A stretch of 64,000 nucleotides of DNA from Miscanthus floridulus (GCF_019320115.1 NC_089584.1:60899633-60963632); one strand, 5' to 3'; shown: positions 24,020 to 35,809, numbered from the stretch's first letter. Notes: generated by a model not told the origin, from the sequence alone. Translations and numbers: made by a program.

Positions 24020-24036
24020 GGTCAGATTCGAATTTG

Positions 24037-24098
<62 letters not shown>

Positions 24099-24117
24099 TC
24101 AGATTTGAATTTGAATT
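24020..24117. repeat. (AT)n microsatellite with flanking direct repeats
   Basis: About 28 AT dinucleotides (24040-24096) are flanked on both sides by ggtcagattygaatttgaatt (24020 and 24097), suggesting slippage or duplication around the array. Confidence 0.9.
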
Positions 24118-24136
24118 ATTTTTTTTTTGCTGGAAA

Positions 24137-24440
24137 ATCCACTGTAGGGGCGGTTCTTGATTAAACCGCCCTTACAAATATACACAGCAGGGGCGGCTGG
24201 TGATACAGCCGCCCTTACAGAAGTCCACTACAGGGGTGGCTGATATTACCAGCCGCCCTTACAGAGGGCACTGCAGGGGCGGCTGAAAACACCAGCCGCC
24301 CCTACAGAGGTCACTGCAGGGGCGGCTGAAAACACCAGCCGTCCCTACAGAGGCACCCTCTGTAGGAACACCCTGGGAAGGGCGGCTGACGCAGTCGCTC
24401 CTATAGAGGCTTTTGAGCCGCCCCTACAGTTAATTTCTGT
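24137..24440. repeat. Right subterminal repeats of CACTA no. 2
   Basis: Inverted pairs of caggggcggctg and cagccgcccctacag continue to the right terminus, which ends in ctgtagtagtg. They mirror the left block. Confidence 0.92.
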
Positions 24441-24447
24441 AGTAGTG

Positions 24448-24891
24448 AACCACAACCACTTATCAGATGCCAAACTTAAGTACGGAACTACCAGGTGGCA
24501 CAGCACACTTTACACGGAGACGAACAAAAAGAGTGAGAATTAAAAGTTGGAATGCAAACACCAAGTACAAACACGAGCAAAGTATGTAGCAACCCAGAAC
24601 TGCTTGATTCTGCCAATCAAAATCTTGTCGCCCAAAAGAAAAAAAAAACATCCTGGTGGGTGGAAACAAGTTGTCAGACCTTGGAGGCGCTTCCTCGGTG
24701 TCGTCAGTGTCGTGGGTTGCCGAGGCTACGCCCTCGACGACAACCCTCCGGCGGCTGACGCTCCTGGCCGCGGCATGCGCAGCGGGCGCGCTGGTGGACG
24801 GTCCGCAGGGTAGGCACTGCATCCGAGGTGGGGGAAGATTCATGTCCGTGTGTGGCGCACGAGCTGCAACCTTTGGGAGTTTGGGGATAGA
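24448..24891. other. Unassigned sequence between CACTA no. 2 and a Helitron-like end
   Basis: Removing CACTA no. 2 joins this stretch to 17400-17529. The minus strand is open for 126 codons (24463-24843), with a polar part (SRRRVVVEGVASATHDTDD) that could be the end of a gene; the plus strand is open for 79 codons from 24656. Neither is recognised. The AT-rich, non-coding look of 24460-24620 would fit a 3' untranslated region of a minus-strand gene. Confidence 0.3.
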
Positions 24892-26653
24892 CTAGGCAAC
24901 GTGTCTATGCGTTGCTACGGGATAACTAAATTTTTTTCGTACTAAAATATACGGATCACACGATAAGATAACAATACTGTTAAATTAAATAAAGACGTTA
25001 AAGAGACATTTAATTCAAAAAGCAAAGTTCGTGAAATTAACATAGTCACGGAGAGCGCGGCGTCGCAGGTTCACAAACTCTACTGCATAGATTTTTTCGT
25101 GATATGGCTAAAATAATATTTTATATCGGCATAAATAATTCTCCGATATCCATTTTTTTCATGCGCCAATAAATCCATGAATAAGTTCCGCTGCATCTCC
25201 ATATAATCATGTACATACAAGTTCGAGTATATATGTAAATATTAATACCTGTCACGTGAATAATACTGCCGTGTTTTAAAAAATCTCTCATAAAATTTTA
25301 AAACAAAGTATGTTATACTCACCGTATAAATATGTGTGGCTTTAGGATTATTTCACATAGACATATATTGTAGAATAAGGTATCCACTTGAGTGTCTGTT
25401 CCAAGATGTTGAATTAGATGTTGTAATTCTTAATTTCAACACATTTTTCACATCAAGGCAATCAATGGTGACACTTTTTTTAGTGGTGCATAATTTTATG
25501 CTGCACCTCTTGATTATCTAAGTAAGGACAAGTTAGCACTGTAAAGGCTCAGAAAAGCTGCTGAGAAGGTCAAGGTTGAGTTTTTCTCCACTATGCATAC
25601 TAAAACTTATGTCCCCGTTTATCATTGCCGATTCTTTTGATGCAAAACAATTCAACATTACCACGATCAGATATAAGTTTGAGTCTCTTGTGAGCAATCT
25701 CATAGAGGGACTCTCATTCTTTATGTGATCTACCTCAAGAATATTGGCAGGATGATGGACCCATGTTGCAATGTCGCACCAAAAAGTGTTCACGTTTTGT
25801 CCATGATTTATTTGTCATGAATACATGCGGGTATTATGATAACACTAACTACACCAAATGAAAGATTAGAGAGAATTTGCATTGCCTTCAGAAGGATTTA
25901 TTTATTAAGTTCTTTGGACTCTACAGGTAGTTTTGAAATATCTGTTTGCATGTCTTACCTCGTATCCTAATTCAAAATTTTGTAGTTTAATTAGAATATT
26001 TAGGTGATTGTATATATATAATATTCAATACAAGAATAATCTATGCATGATCTTCTTGAAAGATTTCTGCAGTGTAAAGACATCTTCATTTTTCATGCAT
26101 GCCCGTGCTAACGCTACGGTAAAAACAAAAGAACAATATATCAATTAAAAAATAAAAACAAAACTCATGCTCAAAGTCAAATTATGGATGCTTGAATTTT
26201 GTCATCCATTATCTACCGGCGTGCCTATAAAATAGACTGAATAAACAATTAAACATAGATAGAAAACTAAATTAATGAAAGGATTATTGCAAGACATCAA
26301 TCATCTCATAGCTTCGGATAATATCGCAAAGCGACTAAAAACTTTAACCGTGCCCTCACCTCAAACATTGTCTAGATAATGGATTACAATGAAAGAAATG
26401 GATATCGGAGATTTCTTTCTGCCAATATAAAACATTATCTTAGCCGCGTCATGAAAAGGTATATAAAGTAGAGTTTGTGAGCCTACGACGCCGCGTACTC
26501 CGTGACTGTGTTAATTTCATAAACTTTACTTTTTAGATTAAATGTCACTTTAACGTTGGTATTTAATTTTTACAGTATTATTATCTTATCATACGATCCG
26601 TGTGTTTTTAGTATAAATTGTTAGTTATCTCGTAGTAACGCATAGGCACTTAG
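24892..26653. mobile_element. Inverted pair of Helitron-like 3' ends (about 270-bp inverted repeats)
   Basis: Left arm 24892-25162 and right arm about 26388-26653 are imperfect inverted repeats that share ctatgcgttgctacggga, cggatc, aaattaacatagtcacgga, gcggcgtcg, cacaaactctac and tctccgatatccat. At the outer edge of the left arm is CTAG preceded by A and followed inward by a hairpin-like cgttgctacggg motif; the right edge ends in cttag followed by T. This matches grass Helitron 3' termini (hairpin, then CTRR before T), one on each strand and facing outward. A third similar hairpin, gcccgtgctaacgctacgg, lies at 26098. The middle (25163-26387) has no recognised gene. A Mutator-type element with long TIRs is the alternative, but I found no 9-bp TSD. 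Confidence 0.55.
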
Positions 26654-27160
26654 TCATGAAATAGAGCTAGAGTGGTATAAAGTTTTGATTCCTCTAGTCA
26701 AAAGACAATTTTACCTATGCACTTTATCTTTTCCCTCACGCACACATGCTAGGAAATTAGAACCGCTCAACCGCATGGTCAGCACTCATCAAACTCCCAC
26801 CACTTCCACCAAACAAACGTACCAGACTATAGCAAATGGGGAATGACAGCCACTCCTGCGTCCATACAGCTATGCTGATTTTACTCAGGAGGAGTACGAA
26901 GACATGTCAAAGCAGGTAATTGATCGAGCTAGCTGCCCAAGCTTTGGTTCTATATATACAAGGAAACATAGCTTCGGCACCCAAGCTAGGCGCTCACTTG
27001 CATCTGGCATCACCCAAACAGCTGAAAATAGGAGTCGGCGTTGCTCTTGGTAGCGGATGATTGCAACAAGGCTCCCAACCCACCCTTATTCTTGGCGTCC
27101 TACTATATGTACACCCACATGGGCTGCCATCGATCCATCGTCATATCGGCTGACTGAAGC
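26654..27160. other. Unassigned intergenic sequence
   Basis: No reading frame or repeat is convincing. A TATA-like ctatatataca lies near 26951, with light purine/pyrimidine blocks downstream, so a promoter remnant is possible but unsupported. Confidence 0.3.
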
Positions 27161-27323
27161 AGGGATGGATCTAGCGGTGGGGCAGTGGGGCTGAAGCCCC
27201 CTACCACCGCTGATACCATGGAGCCCCCTCCAAGAAATTTTTGCCATGATTGCTTTGAGAAGGAGAGGCTAGAGGTTGAAGATGAATTTTCAGTCCCCTG
27301 AACTTTCATCTAGATCCGTCACT
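27161..27323. mobile_element. MITE-like element, 163 bp
   Basis: Terminal inverted repeats agggatggatctag (27161-27174) and the reverse complement of agtgacggatctag (27310-27323) enclose a short element with a ggggcagtggggctgaagcc stem-loop. No coding capacity. No target-site duplication could be fixed. Confidence 0.5.
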
Positions 27324-27513
27324 CACTAAAGCGATCGAGTGTTCGTGGGCTTCCGATCACGGTAGCATCCATTTCCTTGATCTCTCTCTCTCTCCTGATC
27401 ATTTGATCAAGCTAGCGGTGAAACGCTTGCCCGGCCGGCGCTCCAAATCCAAACGTTTGCAGGTTGCATTGCATGCAATCGCCGGGGAAAAAGAGCTTTG
27501 GAACAAGGCATAA

Positions 27514-27856
27514 GGGCAACCATAATGTATTTAGATTGGTTAGTCGATAAGGGTAGTTTTTGTGTCAGTAGACTTTATTCTATTGTTGTTGCCATAGTGT
27601 TGTAGTCCATATAAATAGTTTAAATGGGTAAAAAATGGGTCCACTAACACATAAAAAATTCATTCAAAAGCATAACCAGCCGACCATCAATCTCCTTCCT
27701 CTGCACTGACATTTTTTATTCCTCATGGTGTCTATAAGTTTATGGGTATCTTTCGCTATGGACTCATATATAGACTGGCTCCACAATGTTTCAACTAGCC
27801 AGTATAGAATATTTTAAGTCCTATAAACTGCTTTTTTGCACATATTGTGGTTGCTC
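27514..27856. mobile_element. Tourist-type MITE, 343 bp, TSD TAA
   Basis: The left end gggcaaccataat and the right end attgtggttgctc are inverted repeats. TAA lies on both sides (27511-27513 and 27857-27859), the 3-bp target typical of PIF/Harbinger-derived MITEs. No protein is encoded. Confidence 0.75.
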
Positions 27857-28053
27857 TAAACAAGCTAGCTCGATCAAGTAAGCAGCTCATTTAATTTCTG
27901 TAGGGTTCTGTAGTCGGACTCTGCTGCAGTCTATTGATGATCATGTAGAAATCTGAAAGACAAGCCATTAGGGATCCCCAACGACATACATGCATCCCAC
28001 AGTTTTCTGTGCAGGTCGGCGCGACGCTGCCGGAACCCGCCCCCGCCGCCCCG

Positions 28054-31016
28054 ATGCAGCCCCAGATCCTCCGCCGCGGCGAGCCCATCCCGCAGATCCA
28101 CCCCATCCCGGTCACCCCCAACAGCTCCGGCGTGCCTCCGTACAGCGACGAATCTGAGAGCAGGCCCGCTTCGGGAGATCGAAGCGCACCTCCAGTTGAG
28201 ACCCCATCGCCGCTGCCACCGATCCACACACGCCAGCCAGCGCTGGACGACGACCTGCTGATCCCAGCCACGCCGGATTCTGGCATCCTGCAGCCCTCCT
28301 ACGCGGACATCGCCAAGCGGCACAACTCTACAGTTATGAAGGCGCACCTACACCGTCAACCAACGGCTCGCACCCTCCAGTCCGCCATTACTACGCCGAG
28401 GGGATGCACTTACTACGGCCGTGCCTTCGCTGACGAGCCGTCTCGTCGGCTCCGCACGGACGACGCTCCCCGAGGCCGCCATGACGACCCGTCACCTCGC
28501 CGCGCGGCGCTGCACCGGCAGCCTACTTCCCCTACAACGCGCGCCTTCAATTCGGCTGAAGCAGAGTGGTTCGAGGCCAGGGTGAAGCACTGGTGGCGCA
28601 AGCTGCAACAAGGGTCAACAACTGAAGCCCTGCAACGCCACAGGCCGTCAAATCGTGCATCGCATCCTCTTCGTGGCCAGCTGCGCGCTGAGGCTGCAAT
28701 TACATCGCCTGCGCTCCGCGCTTTTCGCCTCAAAACCGAAGGAAAGTGCTTCAAGTGCCTCTCCTCTGACCACCGTGCCGCATCCTGCCGAGACCCCATC
28801 CGCTGCTTCCGCTGTCTTGGGCTTGGCCATAGAGAGAGAGAGATTGCAGGCGATTTGGCACCCAACGCTCGAGCACAGCTGCGCGGCGCGCCTGCAAGGA
28901 GGACCTACCCCCGCCGCCATCGCCGCCGCGCGTGGGACAAGCTGCTATGGCGAGACTCGGAGACCCAGAGACGAGGCCTGATGAGGACGAATGCCTCATC
29001 CCAACCTCATTTGCCACTGAGGCAAGCCGGCGAGAGTGGGAGGAAACTGCTGCTGTCTCCTGGGCCATGTCCGGGCCACCCAACACCGGTCCCAGGGAGG
29101 TGGAGGCGGCCATCCGTGACGAGTTCCGCCTCCGGCAAGGCGAGGTGGTCGTCACCAGGCATCACCCTCAGGCGTTCCTCATCAAGTTCCATCATCGTCA
29201 TCATTGCAGCAGGGCCCTGCAGCAGGGCTTCGCCAAGCGCCACGGCATCGACATTCACTTCGTCAAGTGGCGTAGCCTCGCCAACTGCCTAGGTGTGTCA
29301 CTCCTCTTCCGTGTCAAGCTCTGCCTCGATGGTGTGCCCAGACATGCCTGGGATGATGGCATCGTTGAGCGCATCATTGGGAGACGCTGTGCACTGGAGT
29401 CCATCGACACCGACCTGCTCCACCCAGCTGAGACAAAAACCATTAATCTCTGGGTCTGGACAGCGAACCCGAGCCTAATCCCCAAGAAAATTTGGCTCAC
29501 CTTCACCAACCACGCCAAAGATGCCAAGCTTCAGTCAATCCTGGTGACTGAGACGCCGCCGGAGCACTGGCAACAAGGCACCAGGCATGCTGTCATCATC
29601 CACCTGGAAGAAATCCACGACTACACCGCCTCCACCATCGACGACAAAGGCAACATCTCCCCAGGTAAAAGACGTCTCCCTAAATGGCACCTGGGTGTTG
29701 TTGACGGAGCGCAGGTTCCTGCTCGTGCTTTTGAGGAGTTCCCACACCACCCACCACCACCTAGGCGCACCGACAAGGAGGAGCCGCGCACCAGGTGGCC
29801 TGATAGCAGGTCCTCTAAGGGGACAAAGGGGCGCTACAACAACGACCACCCTGACTTCTACAAGGGCTGTGGCAAGCGCCACGACGACGACGACGACTAC
29901 GACACTTATGGCCGGGGTGGCCGAGATGACCCTGGCAGGTATGGCCGGGGTGATCACAGCGGTGCTGGTGGCTACCGTGAACGCGACCGCTCCCCTCCAC
30001 GTCGCCTCTGGGCACATGGCAGCAGGCATGGAGGTCGACAAAGGGCTCTCGACGCCCTCGAGCATGCTGTGGTGCAACCAACTGAGCTCCTGCTGCCGGC
30101 TAAGCTTCCTCAAGTAAGTGTCTTGCAGGTGACTGAAGAGGTTGAGCTGCAGCGCCTCTTCAAAGCCCACGCCATGGCCCTCCAAGGTGCTATGCAGCGC
30201 ATCGTGGAGCGGGCGGGCGTCTAGCACACCGGAGAGATGGCCTCCTTGCTGAAGTCTCTCATGCAAGACTACATCGACAAAGCTTCGGCGCTAGCTGAGG
30301 GGCTTGGGTGCCTGCTTCAAGGCCCCCCAGAAGCTGCTAGGCTGGACCTGCACGAGGCCGGGAATGAAGCCCGGTCCAAGCGCCCCCCCCAGCCAGCTCC
30401 GACAGGCCGAGCTCTTCACGCCACGGTACCAGTGCGTGACATCTTCGACCGCATCCTCAACACGCTCCCACCGAATGCAGCAGTGGAAGCAGTGGAACAC
30501 AACTCCATTGCTGCGGTCGAGAAAGCATTGGCCCGCATCGAGCTCGCTGCAGTGGAGAGCCCCACAATTCAGGGTGACGATGGTGTAGTGACACTCTTCA
30601 GCAAGCCGATGGCGCCACTGCTCCAACAACCACAGCACGCAGCTGCTACTACGCCAACATCGGCCTCTGGCGGGGCTAGGCGCCGCAGATGCCAGCGTGC
30701 CTTCGACATGTCTGCGGTACGGCAAAGTGCTCGCCTGGCCAATGCTCGCCCCATGTCCCAGATGCAGCGTGCTCAGAGAAACCTTTGCCGAAAACTTGGT
30801 CTCCTGCATGATGATCTTGAACCTGTGGAAACCGCTTTGCAGGACTACATCGCCATGTTCAATGGCCCGCTGCCGACGGACATCATTGCCGCGCTGACGG
30901 AGATGTTCAACCTGGGCACCGAAGAGCCAAATGAAGTTGATGATGTGCTGCTTCGCATGGTGGGTGAGGGAGTCGAAGACCTCCGCGACGCAGCCATCCT
31001 GACTGCAGCAGCCTGA
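28054..31016 (+). pseudogene. LINE ORF1 (RNA-binding, zinc knuckles), one frameshift and one stop
   Basis: The frame opens at ATG 28054 with a proline-rich N-terminus including QPSYADIAKRH, then a CCHC zinc knuckle (CFKCLSSDHRAASC) and the start of a second one (CFRCLGLGH). Inside the second, in a run of agagagagag near 28832-28843, the frame shifts; the downstream frame (continuing through 28932-30224) carries a DUF4283-like region (HHPQAFLIKF, FRVKLCLDGVP, LWVWTANPS) and a D/R/G-rich low-complexity part. A TAG at 30222 interrupts the same frame, which goes on to 31016 with the conserved MFNGPLPTDI near its end. ORF1 proteins of L1 elements bind the element RNA. About 987 codons in total. 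Confidence 0.85.
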
Positions 31017-31353
31017 CGGTCATTGCAGACTGCACAACTTGCGTCCTAACGCTTAATATGTATCAAGCTACATTGTATCAGAATTTGTACCAGTACTTCA
31101 CACATTCCACCGTCATCATTCACGCTGTAGGCCTGATTGCAGACTTGTCGGGCCACCATGATTTGTGTACGCCGAAGACTATTTTTAGTATGCTTCAACT
31201 TTGCTTCTCAACCACGGGTGATGCGTCTAGAGTTGTTTTATTGCTCCTGAATGCCCGGAGATGTAGATCAGTCTTCGGCGATCTTTCTCCAATCCTACGA
31301 ATGTTCCTGCAGGCGGCCATCATGCACCAATTTGAGGATTTCACCACCTCTCC

Positions 31354-34300
31354 ATGAGTGCGCACAGCATTGATCTCTTGTCCTGGAATGTTAGAGGCCT
31401 AAATCAGCAAGCTCGAAGAGACACCGTCCATCAATTAATAGCAGCGACGTCATGCAACATTGCATGCCTACAAGAAACCAAGCTATCCCAAATCTGTCAA
31501 TATGATGCTTCGTACCTTGGTGGCCATCGCCTGAGTCAGTTTGCTTGCAAGCCGGCATCAGGGCCTTCTCAAACGCGTGGGGGCATCATCATACTATGGA
31601 ACGAATGTCGTGTAAGCTGCACTGACATCACCATCGGAGAATTCCACGTCTCGGCGAAAGTTCAGCTAAAAAACTCGGACGCTAGCTTCCTGCTTACAGT
31701 GGTGTACGGTCCATCGCATTGCAGTGCAGACAAGCTACGCTTTCTTGATGAATTAAAAGCGCTAAAGCCAGCGCCAAGCATGCGGTGGCTCATCACGGGC
31801 GATTTCAACCTCATCTATAGAGCTGCTGACAAAAACAACATGAACCTAAGCCCACGCCTAATGCGCCACTTCCGTGAGGCGCTAGATGAGTGTGATCTGT
31901 CTGAAATTAGCCTTCAGAATAGGAAATTCACTTGGAGCAATGAGAGGCAACGACCCACAATGTCAAGACTCGACCGCTTTTTCTGTAACGCAGAATGGGA
32001 CGCTACCTTCAGCAACCACATCCTGAATGCGTTCTCAACATCGCTCTCCGACCATTGCCCTCTACTGCTATCCAACCAATCGGGACCTAGAAGGCCAAGT
32101 TCGTTCAAGTTTGAAAATTATTGGGTCAAACTCCCAGGATTTAAAGATGTAGTCAGGACTGCATGGGATACTACAACGGACCACCATGAGCCGTTTCATG
32201 TCCTGTGCCACAAACTGCATTCTACTTCGCAAAAACTGAAAGCATGGAGCAAGGAAATCAACTCTGATGCCAAAAAACTTTTCTTCATGGCACAAGAGAT
32301 CATCCTAAGGCTCGATATCGCCCAAGAAAATAGAAGTCTCACGGCTGCTGAGCTACTTCTACGGGCTAAGCTCAAGAAAAGAATTTTGGGGCTAGCAGTG
32401 ATCGAAAGAGCTAGGTGTAAACAAGCATCGAGACTGTCGTCAATCAAGCTGGGCGATGCTAACACAAAATATTTTCACCATAAAGTAAATGCGAGGAGAA
32501 GGAAAAACCACATCCAAAGATTGCGACATGGCCATGGCTGGGCAATAAACCATGATGACAAAGCTTCTGTAATACAGGACCATTTCTCAAAATTCATGGG
32601 ACACCCTCCAGCACGGTAGTACGACATCAACTGGGATGAGCTGAACCTGCCATCCCATGATCTTAGTGGACTAGACGCAACATTCACTGAAGAGGAGATA
32701 AAACATGCTATCCACCAAATGCCGTTTGACAAAGCACCGGGGCCAGATGGATACACTGGCGCCTTCTTCAGATCATGCTGGGACATCGTCAAGGTTGATA
32801 TCGTCAATGCGGCGAATGCCTTCCATTCACTACGGACAAACAGTCTTGCACTCCTCAACTCAGCCAACGTGGTTTTGATTCCCAAAAAGGATGGTGCTGA
32901 AGCTATTACAGACTTCCGACCTATCAGCTTGATTCATTCCTTTGCCAAAATAATCGCCAAGGTACTTGCTTTACGGCTAGCGCCCCATATGAGTTCCATT
33001 GTCTCCCCAACGCAAAGTGCTTTCATCAAAAGACGAAGCATCCATGACAACTACATGGCCGTCCGCAATGCAATAAGACGCTACCACAATTCTAAGCTCC
33101 CAACAATATTGCTCAAGCTCGACATCGCCAAAGCGTTTGATTCAGTCAGATGGGAATATCTCCTCACTCTGTTGAATAAGCTTGGATTTCCTAGTCGATG
33201 GCAAGACTGGATCGCTGCACTTCTCTTCACCTCTTCGACGAGGTTTCTATTGAATGGAATCCCGAACGCGCCTATCAAACATGGCAGAGGGCTTCGTCAA
33301 GGCGATCCGCTGTCACCTCTATTGTTTGTCATAGCAATGGATCCACTGCAAAAACTGCTTGATCTAGCAACCGAGAAAGGACATTTGTCCAGGCTGAGGG
33401 GAAGAACAACTAAAATTAGAGCTTCAATGTATGCTGACGACACGGCCATTTTTGTCAAGCCAACAAGGGAAGACATCTTAGCTATGGCTCAGCTCCTAAC
33501 CTTGTTTGGCGAGGCTTCAGGGCTGAAAACCAACTTTCAGAAATCCACAATCATCCCTGTACGGTGTGAAGGATTAAATCTAAATGAAATCCTTGCTGGC
33601 TCTCCAACGGAAATTTCATGCTTCCCAACCAAATACCTAGGCCTACCGTTAACGCATCAGCGCCTAAGGCGTGTGGACTTCCAGCCTCTGGTAGACAAAA
33701 CGGTTAGCAAGCTCACTGCTTGGAATGGGCGCCAAATTAACCCAGCAGGTCGCTCGACTCTGGTTAAAGCGGTCCTTACTTCGCAAGCAGTCTACTTCCT
33801 CACATCCCTCCGTGCACCAAAAGCGACAATCAAGGACATCGATCGGCAGAGGAAGAGGTTCCTATGGGCAGGCGCCGAGACGCTAACAGGAGGAAAATGT
33901 AAGGTCAATTGGCCGAGGTCAGCTAGACCAAAATATTCTGGAGGCTTAGGCATCCTCCATCTAGGGAAGTTTGCAAGGGCATTAAGGTTGAGATGGCTAT
34001 GGCGACAATGGTCGGCAAGTTCTGATGGTAGTCTTGGGGAGGAAACCCCATGTAACACGACCGATCAGCTCCTTTTTGCGGCATCCACAACTTTAACAAT
34101 AGGAGACGGAAAAAGAGCATTGTTCTGGTCGAGTGCATGGCTAGACGGTCAGCGGCCATGCGACGTAGCGCCGCACCTATTTGCCATCTCCAGAAGGAAA
34201 AATAGAACTCTGCAGCAGGCACTCCTTGATAATAATTGGATTCGTGACATCAACCTTCAGCATCATAATTTCTCTGCCCAGCACTTAGCTGAATACACAC

Positions 34301-34935
34301 ATCTATGGCAAGCAACTAGGCGCATAATTCTAAGAACGGGCACGCCAGATAACCTTTCCTGGAAATTTGAGGAAAATGGTGAATACACAACATCTTCTGC
34401 TTACCATGCCCAGTTTATTGGTGCAACCAAAAACAACTTTGAGGCACTCATTTGGAAACCTTGGGCACCACCTAAATGCAAATTCTTCAGTTGGCTTGCG
34501 ATTCAAAACCGAGTTTGGACCGCTGATAGATTGGAAGCTCGGAGGTGGCCAAACCAAGGAACCTGCACACTATGCCGGCTTCATGCGGAGACAGGCCTGC
34601 ATCTTTTCAGGGACTGCAGATTCACGAAGCGCCTCTAGAAGGAAATTGCCACCTGGACACAAAACTCCAACCTACACCCGAGTGCATGGCCACATAGCGA
34701 GACACTTGAGAACTGGTGGACGGCAATGTCAAATGCGCCGAGTACGAGGAGGAAAGGCCTACGTTCGCTCATTATACTAGTTTGTTGGGAAGTTTGGAAG
34801 GAGAGGAATTCGAGAGTTTTTGAGCACACAGAGTCGACCAATGTTATGGTTCTTCAGAGAATCAAAGACGAGGCGAGACCGTGGATCTTGGCGGGAGCAA
34901 AGCACCTTTCTACTTTCCTTCAACTTCTCTCCTAG
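31354..34935 (+). pseudogene. LINE ORF2 (endonuclease and reverse transcriptase), two in-frame stops
   Basis: ATG 31354 starts an apurinic-type endonuclease with its catalytic motifs intact (LLSWNVRGLNQ, QETKL, GDFNLI, SRLDRFF, SDHCPLLL). The reverse transcriptase follows, with DKAPGPDGYTGAFF, LRQGDPLSPLLF and the catalytic YADDTAIF, then the zf-RVT region (KFFSWLAIQNRVWTADRL, CTLCRLHAETGLHLF). TAG codons at 32617 and 34636 interrupt an otherwise single frame that ends at 34933-34935. ORF2 nicks target DNA and copies the element RNA there. The two stops are the only lesions I see, so this is a very recently inactivated copy. Confidence 0.93.
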
Positions 34936-35076
34936 TTTTAAATTGTGATTATTGTGTTTTTTGTTTTTCTAGTTGTGTACAGAGTCGAGTTGACTGAGTT
35001 GTACAGTGTCCGTCTGGACGTTTCTTCTTTTTAATATAGCGGGCAGCTCTCCTGCCGGTTCGTTTCAAAAAAAAAA
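34936..35076 (+). other. LINE 3' untranslated region and poly(A)
   Basis: AT-rich sequence ends with gggcagctctcctgccggttcg, an inverted-repeat hairpin, followed by the A tail. This 3' form is shared by many grass L1 elements and is thought to serve as the recognition site for reverse transcription. Confidence 0.7.
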
Positions 35077-35090
35077 ACAGTTTTCTGTGC

Positions 35091-35413
35091 TGGAGTTGAA
35101 AATAAATGTAGGCAAATTGTTTTAAACATTGAAAACCTTTACTATCTATCTCCAATCCTTGTTGATGGAGAACGAACAATCATCCGTCCGCTAATACATA
35201 TATGGCATTTTCCATTAATGTTTTTCCTTTCATGATTGGAGTTAATTTTATTTGGCCACAAACGCTCAATGGCACTGTCATACACAAGCATCGTACGCAG
35301 ACGACCTTAGGCTAGCTATGCCGTGATCCATGTCGTCACTCGTGCTCCTGAACAAGCTAGTTTCTTGCATAAGAAATAATTATGTTATATGTTGTGAGTC
35401 CCTTTCGTATATA
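35091..35413. other. Unassigned sequence right of the LINE
   Basis: This is the continuation of the pre-insertion sequence left of 27999. I see no gene, repeat or terminus in it. Confidence 0.3.
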
Positions 35414-35532
35414 GGCCCTGTTCGCTTGTCTTATGAGTCGTATTTTTTCATCGAACGAACAGTGTTTTCTCTTGTAACAAATCAGTCAATAATACTTTTC
35501 AGCCTGACTTATCAGCCAAGTGAACAAGGCCA
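35414..35532. mobile_element. MITE with GGCCCTGTTCGCTTG ends, 119 bp
   Basis: The left end ggccctgttcgcttg and the right end caagtgaacaaggcc are inverted repeats. ATA flanks both sides. This short, AT-rich, non-coding family is abundant in Andropogoneae grasses. Confidence 0.8.
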
Positions 35533-35809
35533 TAATCGGAAAATATATAGATAGAGAGCAAGGTTTCGCATAGAACAGATGTGACCTCTAGAGTGATTAC
35601 TTTAGAGAGTAGTTTGAATTTCTTGGTTTGGAGACAATATATATAGTTCACGCTGCGTTGTGGTTTGTTATTCTGTTTATTAGCACTATGGAGGTCGAAC
35701 GAGTGGACGTTCTATTTGGATACTTTCAAGAAATTGATTTTTCCCCATGCCACTCCTAAAAGATGGCCTAACGAAAAGGGGATCGTAACGGTACTTCACT
35801 GTACTAGTA

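Larger units (their letters stand above)
17530..24447. mobile_element. CACTA no. 2: non-autonomous element carrying an LST8 gene fragment
   Basis: The left end reads CACTACGCCAGATTTTTACTG; the right end is the reverse complement of CACTACTACAGAAATTAACTG. A perfect 3-bp TSD, AAC, flanks it (17527-17529 and 24448-24450). Both ends carry dense subterminal repeats of ggggcggct and agccgcccc. No transposase is encoded. Contents in order: three 1.06-kb tandem repeats, a GC-rich leader-like segment, the last six exons of LST8, an (AT)n microsatellite, then the right repeats. This is the structure of a gene-capturing CACTA. Boundaries and TSD are seen directly; mobilisation by another CACTA in trans is inferred. 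Confidence 0.93.
28013..35076 (+). mobile_element. Nearly complete L1-type LINE with 14-bp TSD
   Basis: The element is flanked by a perfect 14-bp TSD, acagttttctgtgc (27999-28012 and 35077-35090), and ends in an A-rich tail after the hairpin-like gcagctctcctgccggttcg. It contains ORF1 (zinc knuckles) and ORF2 (endonuclease, reverse transcriptase, zf-RVT) in order. The perfect TSD and few lesions mean a fairly recent insertion. The 5' end lies about 40 bp before the first in-frame ATG, so a small 5' truncation is possible. It is not autonomous because both ORFs are broken. Confidence 0.95.

Noticed and set aside
24463..24843. 126-codon minus-strand frame as a gene
   Set aside because: Only the middle looks protein-like; the rest reads through AT-rich, UTR-like DNA, and no homologue is recognised.
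26930..26970. Promoter with TATA box for a host gene downstream
   Set aside because: No gene follows before the MITEs and the LINE, and a TATA-like string alone is weak evidence.
29535..30266. 243-codon antisense frame
   Set aside because: It is the shadow of LINE ORF1, with low-complexity Val/Ala runs caused by the sense D/R/G repeats.
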